Part shown: positions 33,601 to 41,551 of the stretch, in pieces
How the letters are laid out: each line of letters begins with the position of its first letter
How positions within the stretch are numbered: position 1 is the first letter of the stretch
Source of the DNA: Calditrichia bacterium
GTDB lineage: Bacteria > Calditrichota > Calditrichia > RBG-13-44-9 > J075
Length of the DNA: 64,000 nucleotides
Assembly: GCA_028284445.1 (NCBI GenBank)
Contig: JANQRS010000067.1
Location: forward strand, 1-64,000
Reading direction: 5' to 3'
The notes under the pieces: generated by a model
Databases searched by the model: none
Seen by the model: the letters and a program-made list of their open reading frames with translations, nothing else
Told to the model about the DNA's origin: nothing
Program-made: the position numbers and the translations under genes

Positions 33601-34064
33601 TCGGAAATGCTGTACGAGTGATAAATCCGCTAAAGAGGGTATTGTCGAGACTTGACGATTTGGAAGCGAGTCTGAAGCGCGGCCAGGATGAAATCAAACA
33701 GAAGCAGAGAGAAAACCTTCAAAGCCTTTATAATTTTATGAACTCATCAATTGCAGATTTAGCAAAAGTTGGAATTCCTTCTGGTGAAGTGATGGTAATG
33801 ATCGCAGAGTTGCAAGAAAATCAAGATGCTCAGACCAAGCGACAGGAGATCATTGACAGAAAAATTGTTGATGTAGAAGAAGCAATAGAATTCCTGGAAC
33901 CTTGTTTTGATCAAATCTTCAAGGATAAGATGGATTCATTCGACACTGGGGGCCAGAAGGCCTTGAAGTGGGCCAAGAAAGTCCTCCTTGTCAATCTGTT
34001 TATGGATATTGGCCTTGACCAATTAGATTTCTCCGTCATTCAGAATTGGATTAAGAAAGACTAA
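30621..34064 (+). CDS. Bacterial Roco protein: leucine-rich repeats, Roc GTPase, COR domain
   Basis: 1147 aa with Shine-Dalgarno GGAGGAGGG. Residues about 25-480 are some eighteen 23-residue LRRs (LTSLPIEIGNLDKLTSLSLNNN type). The Roc GTPase follows, with P-loop GQGGVGKT (about 540-547) and switch II WDFGGQ (588). The usual NKxD specificity motif reads GKID at 646-649, lacking the Asn, which may weaken guanine selectivity. A COR domain (KPEWATNAVYKVID ... ILRELLPCICEDCSNAKDP) and a coiled-coil C-terminus (RLDDLEASLKRGQDEIKQKQ) complete it. There is no kinase domain. In bacteria Roco proteins are dimeric, nucleotide-regulated switches. Phage-remnant context fits a conflict or sensing role, which is inference. 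Confidence 0.93.
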   Translation: MASKKGYKKALNRIEKARESNEEELHLVGLELESLPAELFNLSDLRSLSLDHNKLTSLPIEIGNLDKLTSLSLDHNKLTSLPIEIGNLDKLTSLSLNDNRLTPLPIEIGNLDRLTSLSLGGNQLESLPAELFNLSELTSLSLNNNELTSLPIEIGNLDKLTSLSLASNQLESLPAELFNLSELTSLSLNNNKLTSLPIKIGNLDKLTSLSLGGIQLESLPAELFNLSKLTSLSLNNNKLTSLPIEIGNLDRLTSLGLGGNQLESLPAELFNLDKLSSLSLDHNKLKSLPIEIGNLDKLTSLSLNNNRLTSLPIEIGNLDRLTSLSLGGNQLESLPAELFNLSELKSLYLNGNELTTLPAEIGKLDKLKTLHLSDNQLKTLPAEIGKLTRLTYFRVQNNRLDFFPAEIVRLSNMDIFYFGGNEFTSMPKEISKLTRLRMVGCSGSENLSIVPPEIGELSQLHYLGLRELPSLRNIPKEVFMLPLEPDFESRSSGIAIDQTPLESPPLEIAKQGREVILAYFDEIEKEGFVQLFEAKLLVVGQGGVGKTFLVNRLIHGDPERQQGSTLGIDIEPWEFEFKEIDFFKANVWDFGGQVIYHATHQFFLTKRSLYLFVWDGRTDADLVNFDYWLNTVRVLTGDSPVFVIQGKIDERKKSINQEYWEKMFPNIVEFHDVSAKTGDGISTLEEAIKREFEKLPHIGDRLPKRWMKIRKKIERVRRNYISYAEYKKICREFELNEQLGEWLSTYYHDLGVFLHFKDNPILKNTIFIKPEWATNAVYKVIDSVGVQENFGRFCFEDLSEVWDDPNEFPPDMHLELVELMKSFELCFELPTKNEYIIPELLRAKQPDKIDWNSKGALKFKYVYEFMPAGIITRFIVKAHNLIEEGFYWKDGVILKWENTRARVIKSKAREIEVEVVGASKKSLLGIIRNFIDEIHAPFTNLILRELLPCICEDCSNAKDPYFHEFHNLLKAQEKKRSSVDCQISWESVEIEAVFGNAVRVINPLKRVLSRLDDLEASLKRGQDEIKQKQRENLQSLYNFMNSSIADLAKVGIPSGEVMVMIAELQENQDAQTKRQEIIDRKIVDVEEAIEFLEPCFDQIFKDKMDSFDTGGQKALKWAKKVLLVNLFMDIGLDQLDFSVIQNWIKKD
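30718..31660 (+). repeat. Near-identical 69-bp LRR-coding DNA repeats
   Basis: Within the Roco gene the 69-bp units are almost identical at DNA level and alternate between two types: type A (GAACTCACTGCCAGCAGAGC-like, encoding LESLPAELFNLSELTSLSL) and type B (ACGTCTCTGCCTATTGAAAT, encoding LTSLPIEIGNLDKLTSLSL), giving 138-bp higher-order units. Silent sites are conserved too, so the array expanded or was homogenised recently. Variation concentrates at the exposed positions after LSL (NNN, GGN, DHN, ASN). LRRs after 31660 are diverged. Confidence 0.9.
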
Positions 34065-34071
34065 TGCCTAT

Positions 34072-34463
34072 TAACCAAACCCAAAAAAGTCCGCTCAGTT
34101 CGCCTTGTTGTCCGCGAGAACCGCGCAAAGAATCCCTTCTACCTGGAATACAAGCTCAACGAGAAGAATGCCGCTGGTCGATACAAGGTAGTTTGCGAAA
34201 CCCTTGCCGGGTTCACTCGCGAAGAAGCTGAAGAGTATCTCGTTAGAAAGAAGGCGGAGATATTCTCTGGCAAATTCGGTTTCTCTCGCCCGGACGAGTC
34301 TTACACCCTATCAAAATTTGCGGCAGAGCTCTCCACTGAGATGGAGCTTGATTTGAGATCGAGCTCGCCGACCATATCTCCGGCGATCGCAAAGAATCGC
34401 CTCGACGCCCTGGCGATCTTCAAAAAGACAATCGGCGATACCCCTCTTGCTCGCGCGAGCTGA
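34072..34463 (+). pseudogene. Truncated tyrosine recombinase (integrase N-terminal part)
   Basis: An open frame without a start codon reads VRSVRLVVRENRAKNPFYLE then YKLNEKNAAGRYKVVCETLA, GFTREEAEEYLVRKKAEIFS and YTLSKFAAE ... AKNRLDALAIFKKTIGDTPL, ending at a TGA at 34461. This is the arm-binding plus SAM-like core-binding region of a phage-type integrase. The catalytic domain is missing. It is probably what remains of the integrase that brought in this island. Confidence 0.6.
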
Positions 34464-34469
34464 ACGAGT

Positions 34470-34563
34470 TTTTTCTTTAAATCGTCAATCTCAGCACGCT
34501 GCTCATCAAGTTCTTTGCGAAATTCTTCGGATATAGTTTTTCAGAGTGGTTTTGGTGTTGCCA
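34470..34563 (-). pseudogene. Broken second copy of the 5' end of the pentapeptide-repeat gene
   Basis: On the minus strand the frame after an ATA (34534) reads SEEFRKELDEQRAEIDDLKK then KL, similar to the start of the neighbouring gene (MSEDLQKQFEEQ ... LDEQGVRIAHLERKL). The 30 bp before it also match the leader of that gene (GTTTTTCAGAGTGGTTTTGG against GGTATTCTAGAGATGTTTTG). The start codon has become ATA and the copy is cut off by the integrase fragment. A partial duplication or recombination scar is likely. Confidence 0.5.
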
Positions 34564-34595
34564 ATTTATGAGTATCCTTTAGCCGAAGTAGTTTT

Positions 34596-35741
34596 TTATC
34601 TGAGGCCAGGTGGGATGCTATCTAGCAAGGTCGGTTTTCTTTTCTTGATAATATTCAGCAATGAATCATTGATGCCTTCCGTTTTATACAACCAATAGGT
34701 TGAGAGTAATTGTTCTATTGTTAGCCCCTCAGAATCACCGAGATCTGCATGGAAGAGGTTGGTACGCGAGAGATCGGTATTTAAAAGATCGGCACCACGG
34801 AGATTGACATTTCTGAGATCGGTAGTACTTAGATTGGCGAAATCGAGATTAGCATTACGAAGTTCGGCTTCATGGAAAAAGGCTTCTTGGAGTTTGGCAT
34901 TGCGAAGATCGGCATCACGGAGAGAAGCACCATCGAGCTTGGCATTACGGAGATCGGCACCACCGAGATCGGCAAGATAGAGATCGGCACCACCGAGATC
35001 GGCATTGCGGAGATTGGCACCACGTAAATCGACATTGCGGAGATTGGCACCACCGAGATCGGCACCACCGAGATTAGCACCAAGAAGTCGAGCACGATAG
35101 AAATTGGGATTTGGCCACTTTGGAACAATCATTCCATCTGCAACCATGGCCTCTAGCAATTGTCCGCGCTCAGAACTGAGCGAATCATCACCAAAAGGCT
35201 CGAACGCCAGTGAAGCACGGTAAATCTGATGCGCCAAAAGGTTTGGGGGGGGCCATCGCCCCGCGGAATCTCGTTCAGCCGTTTTTGCTGCTGTCCCTAT
35301 TTCTACCAAGAGTGTGTTGAGAATTTCAGCATTGGTTGAACGCTGTTGGTCGATCATTTGTGTCCGCATATAGTTATTTTGCTGAACCATATGGGTGTTT
35401 TGTTCCACCAACTGCTGGGTCTGGCTCCAGGCAACGAAGAGCGTCCCGGCAGCAAGCAGGCCACCTAGCAGACTAACACCGCCAATTACAGCAGCACGGC
35501 GAAAATACCATTTGCCGAAGAAACTGGCAGCGGCCTCAACAGATGCAAATTTCATATCCTGCGTGCCGTCCTTGGAGAAAGCCTGAAATAAATTGGTAAT
35601 GATCCGCACCAGGCGATGCTCTTGCTGTACGAGTTTTCTTTCAAGATGGGCAATTCTTACTCCTTGCTCGTCCAGCTTTGCGTCTAGCGCTTTAGTCTTC
35701 CTTACTTGCTCTTCAAATTGCTTCTGTAGGTCTTCGGACAT
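34596..35741 (-). CDS. Membrane protein with coiled coil, one TM helix and pentapeptide repeats
   Basis: 381 aa. The N-terminus is a coiled coil (residues 1-50), followed by one strong transmembrane helix (AAVIGGVSLLGGLLAAGTLF, about 85-107), a Gln/Asn-rich linker, and from about 215 to 325 an uninterrupted run of pentapeptide repeats of the A(D/N)LxX type (LGANLGGADLGGANLRNVDL ...), which folds as a right-handed quadrilateral beta-helix. No family with known function matches the whole. The DNA encoding the repeats is itself repetitive. Its neighbours, the Roco gene and a DUF2235 gene, are also repeat/conflict-type genes. Start ATG 35741 lacks a clear Shine-Dalgarno. Confidence 0.85.
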   Translation of the reverse strand: MSEDLQKQFEEQVRKTKALDAKLDEQGVRIAHLERKLVQQEHRLVRIITNLFQAFSKDGTQDMKFASVEAAASFFGKWYFRRAAVIGGVSLLGGLLAAGTLFVAWSQTQQLVEQNTHMVQQNNYMRTQMIDQQRSTNAEILNTLLVEIGTAAKTAERDSAGRWPPPNLLAHQIYRASLAFEPFGDDSLSSERGQLLEAMVADGMIVPKWPNPNFYRARLLGANLGGADLGGANLRNVDLRGANLRNADLGGADLYLADLGGADLRNAKLDGASLRDADLRNAKLQEAFFHEAELRNANLDFANLSTTDLRNVNLRGADLLNTDLSRTNLFHADLGDSEGLTIEQLLSTYWLYKTEGINDSLLNIIKKRKPTLLDSIPPGLR

Positions 35742-35930
35742 GGTATTCTAGAGATGTTTTGAGACGTTGATTCCTGGCTTTAGGGTGTTCTAAAAATACA
35801 CAAGGTGGGAGAGAATTGCAAAATGGGAGGTTTACATCCGTTCAGCTCTCTATGTGCGGTTATGTATTTTTTGATTTCTTGTTCATATATTTATATATTT
35901 TAGACTCATGTGCGAGAGAAGGAGGCCGGA

Positions 35931-37736
35931 ATGATTCCTTTTAAGAAAATTGTGATTTGTTCGGACGGAACGGGGAATACAACAGTCAAAGGCCGTGGAA
36001 CAAATGTATTCAAAATATTTGAAGCCGTACAATTGCATTACAAGATTATGAAGCGCCAAATTCACGCTGTGGAGGGGGAGGAGCGCCCGTCAGACGAGAC
36101 GGACGAGCACACACAAGATGAAGCGGCTACTGAAGATACCCCTTTTCAAATTGCCTTTTACGATGATGGAGTTGGCACCGAACGTAATCTGTTGTCGAAG
36201 ATAATGGGCAATGCCTTTGGATGGGGGTTAGCGAGAAATGTAAAGGATCTGTACCTTGCTTTGGTCAGGACCTACAATAGCGGTGATGAACTATATATGT
36301 TTGGATTCAGTCGTGGTGCCTATACAATCCATGTCCTTGCAGGTTTTATCTTTTTTTGTGGAATTATTGACAGAAACCAAAAAGAGCTTCAAACGGATCA
36401 GCAACTGCGAGATGCGGTCGATGCTGCCTACAAAGAATTTCGGAAAAAGAAAAAGCAAAAGATATTTAGCATGTTTTTGAAAGCTAAAACTGAGGAAGAG
36501 TTAAGTGAAGCATTTCAAATGTCCGAAACAGATACATTGAGAACATTAGCTCTCAAAAGTGAAAGACCACCAATTAAATTCATAGGCATTTGGGATTGTG
36601 TTGCAGCCCTCGGGTTCCCGTTGCGAATTATCGCAAATCCTTTGCATTATTACCTCAATCGTAATTATGGCGATGGTCTACTGTGGCCGAATGTAGAAAA
36701 TGCGAAACACGCACTATCTATTGACGATCAACGATGGACATTTCATCCGATTCTTTGGGATGAAAGGCTACATGGAGGGTCAGATGAAGTGCGTGGCGTA
36801 CAGCCAGGTGACAGGAGAGGTGAAAGGCAAGATAGAGAGCCCTTTGGTAAAGTTGAACAAGTTTGGTTTGCCGGGGTTCACAGCAATGTTGGTGGTGGAT
36901 ACCCAAAACAAGGATTGTCGCAGGAAACACTAAGCTGGATCATGGAGACCGCAGAAGAGTTGGGGCTAAAGTTCTCAACAGAGGTTCGAGATCGACACAT
37001 AAAGATGATAAATCCGAACGACAAAATATATGATTCCAGAGCCGGGCTAGGAATTTTCTTTCGATATAAGGTCAGGAATATTAAAGATATCTGTGCAAAA
37101 TCGAATGCCGAGCCTCTCATCCACTTTAGCGTCTTTAAACGGCTTCTCTATGGCACGGATGGATATGCGCCGATAAACTTGCCTTTTTCCTATGAGCATC
37201 GCGGTGGAGAAAGAGTCACTACGGGAGCATATCGGGATCGGGAAAGCTCTGGTTCGTCCCGAGATGGATCTTGGGATGGCCCGGATGATCGTCGAGGCCC
37301 ATCTAAGCCTATATTATGGCCCAGTGATGATGCAAAAATCAGTTGGGCAATAAATGCAAAATTGGGCGTTCAATTCGTGACTAACATCTTCTTTTGGCCA
37401 GCTCTACTTTTCTGGATAACAGCATTACTTATTTTTGCTTTCCTTCAATTACTTGTCTTGATTCACGCTACTTTTGGAATGAAGATCCTCAATTTTGTGG
37501 ATGCTATAGGAACTGAAGTTTTGGGCCTATTTACAAAGAGTTCAGGAATCCTTTTGGTTATTGGTACCGTTTATCTTTTGTTGAATATGTCGACCGCCTA
37601 CTTTGCTGACAAATTTATTAACAGCAGAGCTTCTGCATTTTGGATAGCCAAAAGAAAGTCTGCTGAAAAGCACTTTGAGGAGGTTCCATATTTCGATACG
37701 CGGCAATTTCAAGACTGGGCTAACAATTCTAGATGA
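35931..37736 (+). CDS. DUF2235 (Tle1-like) alpha/beta hydrolase with C-terminal membrane helices
   Basis: About 601 aa from ATG 35931, preceded by AAGGAGG at 5 bp. The N-terminus KIVICSDGTGN, then DDGVGTERNLL, the nucleophile elbow GFSRGA (Ser near residue 127), WDCVAALG and WFAGVHSNVGGGY (His) are the DUF2235 signature shared with type VI secretion phospholipases of the Tle1 family. Two or three hydrophobic helices near the C-terminus (IFFWPALLFWITALLIFAFL, GILLVIGTVYLLLN) anchor it. It could hydrolyse membrane lipids; as a stand-alone gene in an island it may be an effector of a conflict system. No VgrG or T6SS gene is near. Confidence 0.88.
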   Translation: MIPFKKIVICSDGTGNTTVKGRGTNVFKIFEAVQLHYKIMKRQIHAVEGEERPSDETDEHTQDEAATEDTPFQIAFYDDGVGTERNLLSKIMGNAFGWGLARNVKDLYLALVRTYNSGDELYMFGFSRGAYTIHVLAGFIFFCGIIDRNQKELQTDQQLRDAVDAAYKEFRKKKKQKIFSMFLKAKTEEELSEAFQMSETDTLRTLALKSERPPIKFIGIWDCVAALGFPLRIIANPLHYYLNRNYGDGLLWPNVENAKHALSIDDQRWTFHPILWDERLHGGSDEVRGVQPGDRRGERQDREPFGKVEQVWFAGVHSNVGGGYPKQGLSQETLSWIMETAEELGLKFSTEVRDRHIKMINPNDKIYDSRAGLGIFFRYKVRNIKDICAKSNAEPLIHFSVFKRLLYGTDGYAPINLPFSYEHRGGERVTTGAYRDRESSGSSRDGSWDGPDDRRGPSKPILWPSDDAKISWAINAKLGVQFVTNIFFWPALLFWITALLIFAFLQLLVLIHATFGMKILNFVDAIGTEVLGLFTKSSGILLVIGTVYLLLNMSTAYFADKFINSRASAFWIAKRKSAEKHFEEVPYFDTRQFQDWANNSR

Positions 37737-38030
37737 TTTGGGGTCGCACCCCCTCAGCCCTAGCCGGCCGGGGTACTCGTGCCGGCCATTCATCTAGTTT
37801 ACAATCCCTATCCGCCCCGACATGCGACGGCAATGTTTCCCATCGAAACGGAATCATCACCTCCCTACAAAACGTAGTTGCGGGCACAGCTGTGTGCAGA
37901 TCACAGTACATGCATTGTTGTTATGGCTGCATCATTTTCAATATACATTTAGAGCTTGGATAAAAGTTTGGAGGTTGGTTGGTCTCGTATAGAATTCAGC
38001 ACAGTTTTGGTATTCCAATGCGTCATTTAG

Positions 38031-38063
38031 CACCCGGCGCGACACTTCCGCCGGGCGTTTTTT
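38031..38063 (+). terminator. Hairpin terminator in the 384-bp gap after the DUF2235 gene
   Basis: CCCGGCG and CGCCGGG form the stem, followed by CGTTTTTT. The gap 37737-38120 otherwise shows two GC-rich inverted repeats right after the DUF2235 stop (GGGGTCGCACCCC; GGCCGG ... CCGGCC) and no gene. Confidence 0.7.
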
Positions 38064-38120
38064 GTTGCTCTATTGCAAAACAAGTGGCGACGCGGTAGCT
38101 TCTGGAAAAAGGAGCTGCCT

Positions 38121-38285
38121 GTGGACCTTTATCTAAATTTAGCTGCGCTTTGTCTGGTTGTTGTTCTGATCTTGTATATCGTTGGCATTGAGGATGAAAA
38201 ACAACGCCGGGTTGTTAATCAAATGGTTATGCTTATTGCCGGGGTGCTGGCGCTGATATTTGCCGGCCTGTCATTCTTTTTGTAG
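38121..38285 (+). CDS. Small two-TM membrane protein, 54 aa
   Basis: The GTG at 38121 is chosen because AAAAAGGAG lies 6 bp upstream. The product is two hydrophobic helices (LNLAALCLVVVLILYIVGI and MLIAGVLALIFAGLSFFL) joined by a charged turn (EDEKQRRVVNQ). It sits between two similar GC-rich terminator hairpins (38031 and 38297), so it is a single-gene transcript. No family is recognised. Confidence 0.6.
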   Translation: MDLYLNLAALCLVVVLILYIVGIEDEKQRRVVNQMVMLIAGVLALIFAGLSFFL

Positions 38286-38296
38286 AGAAATACAGA

Positions 38297-38325
38297 CGCC
38301 CGGCCCCTTCCTGCCGGGCGTTCTT
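38297..38325 (+). terminator. Terminator after the small membrane protein
   Basis: CGCCCGGC and GCCGGGCG form an 8-bp GC stem followed by TTCTTC. Its stem closely resembles that at 38031. Confidence 0.65.
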
Positions 38326-38492
38326 CGTATTGCCCATTTCCCCTTTCTTGCTTCATTACTGCCTTCAATTATCTAGTCCCAGCTTATATCGTCTTTGAAA
38401 GACTTGAAAATTGTATTAACATGCAGCGCGTCAAAGGGACGTTGAACGCACTTTCAAATAATCACTCATCCACAACCTTTCAGGGAGAATTC

Positions 38493-40184
38493 ATGCATCG
38501 TTTATCAATGAGAATGGTCATGTGCATTTGCCTGTTCATCGGGCTTGGCCTTTCAAGTGCTGCATATACACAACCGACGCCGCTGCGAGGCGATGTCGAG
38601 GTGCGTCAGGTTTTGACGTTAAATTCCAATGCCCTCAGAATTCGCCAGGATCCGGCGTCCGGCAATCTTTATGTGCTCGAACGAGACGGCGACGTCAAGC
38701 GCGTTAATTTGAATCCAAGCGGTACCTCAACGCTGACGACAATTCATACCAGCGCCGATCATGGTATTGGTGAGCCGCTGGGTATGGCTTTTGCAGATGA
38801 TGGGACCTTGTTCCTGGTGGGGATTAGTGTGAACGGCCAATTGGGGACCGGGACTATTGCCAGGGGAGTGCCTGATTCCGCCGGCAGTGAGAATCGCACC
38901 TGGTCAATCCTCGCTGAAACCGTCGAGTACCTCTTCGGATTTACCTACAATCATAAAATGAGTGGCATCGTGGTTGATCCCTCAGGTGATTACATTTACG
39001 TTAACAGCGGCTCGCGCACCGATCATGGTGAAGTCAGAGAAGGGGAGCGCGAAGTTGGACTGACCTCCATTATTCTCAAGCTGCCTACCGCTGGCGAGAA
39101 TATTTTGCTACAAGATGATCGCGCATGGTTGCGAAGCAATGGCTATCTGATGGCCGAAGGGATACGAAATACGTTCGATCTGGATTTTGCCGGTAATGGC
39201 GACCTCTTTGGTGTTGAAAATTCCGGCGATCGCGATGACCCGGAGGAAATGAACTGGATTCGCGAAGGCCATCACTACGGATTTCCCTGGCGTATGGGCG
39301 GCAACGATACGCCGCAGCAATTTCAACCCTATGATCCAACGGCTGATCCGTTGCTCAGTCCCAGTGCTTGGGGTGGCGGCAATCTCTATGTGACATTTTC
39401 AAACGACCCGGACTATCCGGCGGTGCCGGACAGTATTACCTTAACCGAACCGGTGCAGAACACCGGCCCGGATGCTGACAAATTTCGCGATCCGGTTACC
39501 GGCAGCGTGATGGATGCCAGTGATGAAGGCGTCAGTATGGGAACCTTCACCACGCATCGTTCGCCCAACGGCATTGTGTTCGATGAAGATTCACTACTGC
39601 TTAATGAATTGGCTGGTGGCGCCTTTGTTATCAGCCTGAACAATGGGTCACTGCTTACTGCGCTTGGTGACAATGGCAATGATCTCCTGCATGTTGATTT
39701 GCAGAAGGCAGGCGATTCGAGCTATACTTCACAGGTAACCCGAATTGTCTCTGATTTCACCACCCCGCTGGGTATCGAGCTGGTTGATGATAAGCTCTAC
39801 GTCCTCGAAACCGGCCAGTGGGGCGGCAATGGTTCGCCGGATCTCTGGGAAGTAACCCTGCCGCTGCAAAATCCGGTGGGCATCGAAGATGTGCCGGGCG
39901 CAGCGCAGACATTCACCCTGGCGCAGAATTATCCCAATCCATTTAATCCCTCAACGACCATTGAATTTGTCATGAATAAGGTCGCTGAAGCGAATTTAGA
40001 CATCTATAACATTCGTGGACAAAAAATTCGCACGTTGGTGAGCGAAACGGTCGCTGCTGGTCGTCATTTAATTGAATGGAATGGAAAAGACGATTCCGGG
40101 AGAGATGTAAAATCTGGTATTTACTTTTACCGACTGCGCAGTGAGTCAAATACAAAGAGCATGAAGATGTTTCTTACCCGCTAG
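38493..40184 (+). CDS. Secreted PQQ-type sugar dehydrogenase-like beta-propeller with T9SS sorting domain
   Basis: 563 aa from ATG 38493 (CAGGGAG upstream; a longer frame from 38421 has no ribosome site). After the signal peptide the sequence follows the glucose/sorbosone dehydrogenase family: NALRIRQDPASGNLYVLERD, GIGEPLGMAFADDGTLFLVG, MAEGIRNTFDLDFAGNGDLF and GVENSGDRDDPEEMNWI, typical of soluble PQQ sugar dehydrogenase propellers. The type-A sorting domain (LAQNYPNPFNPSTTIEFVM ... GIYFYRLRSES) sends it to the surface. Cofactor use is inferred; some family members have no dehydrogenase activity. It lies just outside the island. Confidence 0.85.
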   Translation: MHRLSMRMVMCICLFIGLGLSSAAYTQPTPLRGDVEVRQVLTLNSNALRIRQDPASGNLYVLERDGDVKRVNLNPSGTSTLTTIHTSADHGIGEPLGMAFADDGTLFLVGISVNGQLGTGTIARGVPDSAGSENRTWSILAETVEYLFGFTYNHKMSGIVVDPSGDYIYVNSGSRTDHGEVREGEREVGLTSIILKLPTAGENILLQDDRAWLRSNGYLMAEGIRNTFDLDFAGNGDLFGVENSGDRDDPEEMNWIREGHHYGFPWRMGGNDTPQQFQPYDPTADPLLSPSAWGGGNLYVTFSNDPDYPAVPDSITLTEPVQNTGPDADKFRDPVTGSVMDASDEGVSMGTFTTHRSPNGIVFDEDSLLLNELAGGAFVISLNNGSLLTALGDNGNDLLHVDLQKAGDSSYTSQVTRIVSDFTTPLGIELVDDKLYVLETGQWGGNGSPDLWEVTLPLQNPVGIEDVPGAAQTFTLAQNYPNPFNPSTTIEFVMNKVAEANLDIYNIRGQKIRTLVSETVAAGRHLIEWNGKDDSGRDVKSGIYFYRLRSESNTKSMKMFLTR

Positions 40185-40209
40185 CTTTTTAGCAGAAAGT
40201 TTGCTTCCT

Positions 40210-40246
40210 CAACCGCCGGGCACATGGCCCGGTGGTTGTATTTTTG
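40210..40246 (+). terminator. Terminator after the dehydrogenase-like gene
   Basis: CAACCGCCGGGC and GCCCGGTGGTTG form a 12-bp stem (one G-T pair) with an ACATG loop, followed by TATTTTTG. Confidence 0.85.
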
Positions 40247-40392
40247 TGAATACAAATTCTTTGGTTTACAAAAATCTCATCACCTAATAAGACCTCCCTG
40301 AACTTCCTGACTCTATATTAATTGAGAGGGTTCACGCCCTATCGTTCGGATAATTTACTTCCGTTTAATATCTCATTGTTTAGGAGGACAAC

Positions 40393-41418
40393 GTGAAATG
40401 GAAACATTTGGGAGCAACGTGCATATTACTGGTGATCGCGATTATCACATTGGCTGTTACTCAGTGCGACAATGGCAATACTGAGACTTCTTCTGAAGAC
40501 ATTCACGAAAAATTGGATATAGCGACAATTTTGACCTGCGCAAAACTCTCACAGGCGGCCTATGATAAGCCCGGAAAAACAGGACATGAAGCAAGAAGAC
40601 AGCAGTTGGTGCAAACAGGATACGATGTTGTCATTTTCGAGAGCCTGCCAATCACTTTTAGCTTTTCCATAGGTGGAGGGATTCCGCTTTCTACCAATAA
40701 GGGACTTTTATTAGTGCGTGGCGAAACGCCAGACGGGAGAAAGCAGCAATTCATCTCCATTGAAGGCACAAACGGGATTAACGAATGGGCGGCCGATGTG
40801 GATTATCCCGAAAAGGTCCTCCATGACGAATTAGAAATCAGCATTCATCGGCAATTTGCTGCCTTTGCTGATAGGGTGTATGATCGTATCAAGGACCAAT
40901 TGCATCCAGATTACGAAACGTATGTGACCGGACATTCGCTAGGTGGCGCAATTGCGGCCGTGGTGGGCATGCTGATACAACATAACAGCGATTCAACTGT
41001 CAACTTGAAAAAGGTCTACACCTTCGGACAACCCAAGTTAACGAACTCTCTCAAGAACAACCTGGACGATAGCGGCGTTTGGATCATGCGCGAGTTTCCG
41101 CTTCTGCGAGTTGTTAATTCTGGAGATCCGGTGCCAACGCTACCCCCGTATTCATTTGAAAAGCGCTGGGTTTTTGGTACCGGTTACTATGCTCACTTTG
41201 GTGATGCGCTGATATTTGACGAGAATGACATAAAATTTCAAGCCTTTTTGAATAATGATGGTGATATTCATGAAGATGCAATAGAGCGCAGCTCCGCATC
41301 CGGCATCACTCTAACATTCACGCAAGCAATAGCTGAAATTCTTGACAAGGTTAAGAATGACACTACCCAGCATGGTATGGAATTGTATATAAAGAACCTC
41401 GAATCTCTACAAAATTGA
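40393..41418 (+). CDS. Class 3 lipase-like exported protein
   Basis: 341 aa from GTG 40393, with AGGAGG 5 bp upstream. A signal segment ends near LAVTQC, which could be a lipobox. The alpha/beta-hydrolase core has ISIEGTNGINEWAADVDYP (oxyanion region), the nucleophile elbow TGHSLGGAIA and KKVYTFGQPKLTNS, then VNSGDPVPTLPP with the Asp; this is the Lipase_3 order. Substrate probably acylglycerols or esters. It stands alone between two intergenic gaps. Confidence 0.88.
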   Translation: MKWKHLGATCILLVIAIITLAVTQCDNGNTETSSEDIHEKLDIATILTCAKLSQAAYDKPGKTGHEARRQQLVQTGYDVVIFESLPITFSFSIGGGIPLSTNKGLLLVRGETPDGRKQQFISIEGTNGINEWAADVDYPEKVLHDELEISIHRQFAAFADRVYDRIKDQLHPDYETYVTGHSLGGAIAAVVGMLIQHNSDSTVNLKKVYTFGQPKLTNSLKNNLDDSGVWIMREFPLLRVVNSGDPVPTLPPYSFEKRWVFGTGYYAHFGDALIFDENDIKFQAFLNNDGDIHEDAIERSSASGITLTFTQAIAEILDKVKNDTTQHGMELYIKNLESLQN

Positions 41419-41551
41419 TCCAGCTAAGCCGTGCTAAGACTGAGAATTCTGTCAAATGCGCATCTGTGTAGTTGCGTAGCGCAACATATCTTCTTCTTGA
41501 GTGTCGAATAGATACGAGCAGGCAACAATTACGACACATGTGAGGAAGCTG

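Noticed and set aside
37737..37963. 76-aa + strand frame after the DUF2235 gene
   Set aside because: It spans GC-rich inverted repeats, has no ribosome site, and the product has no recognisable features.
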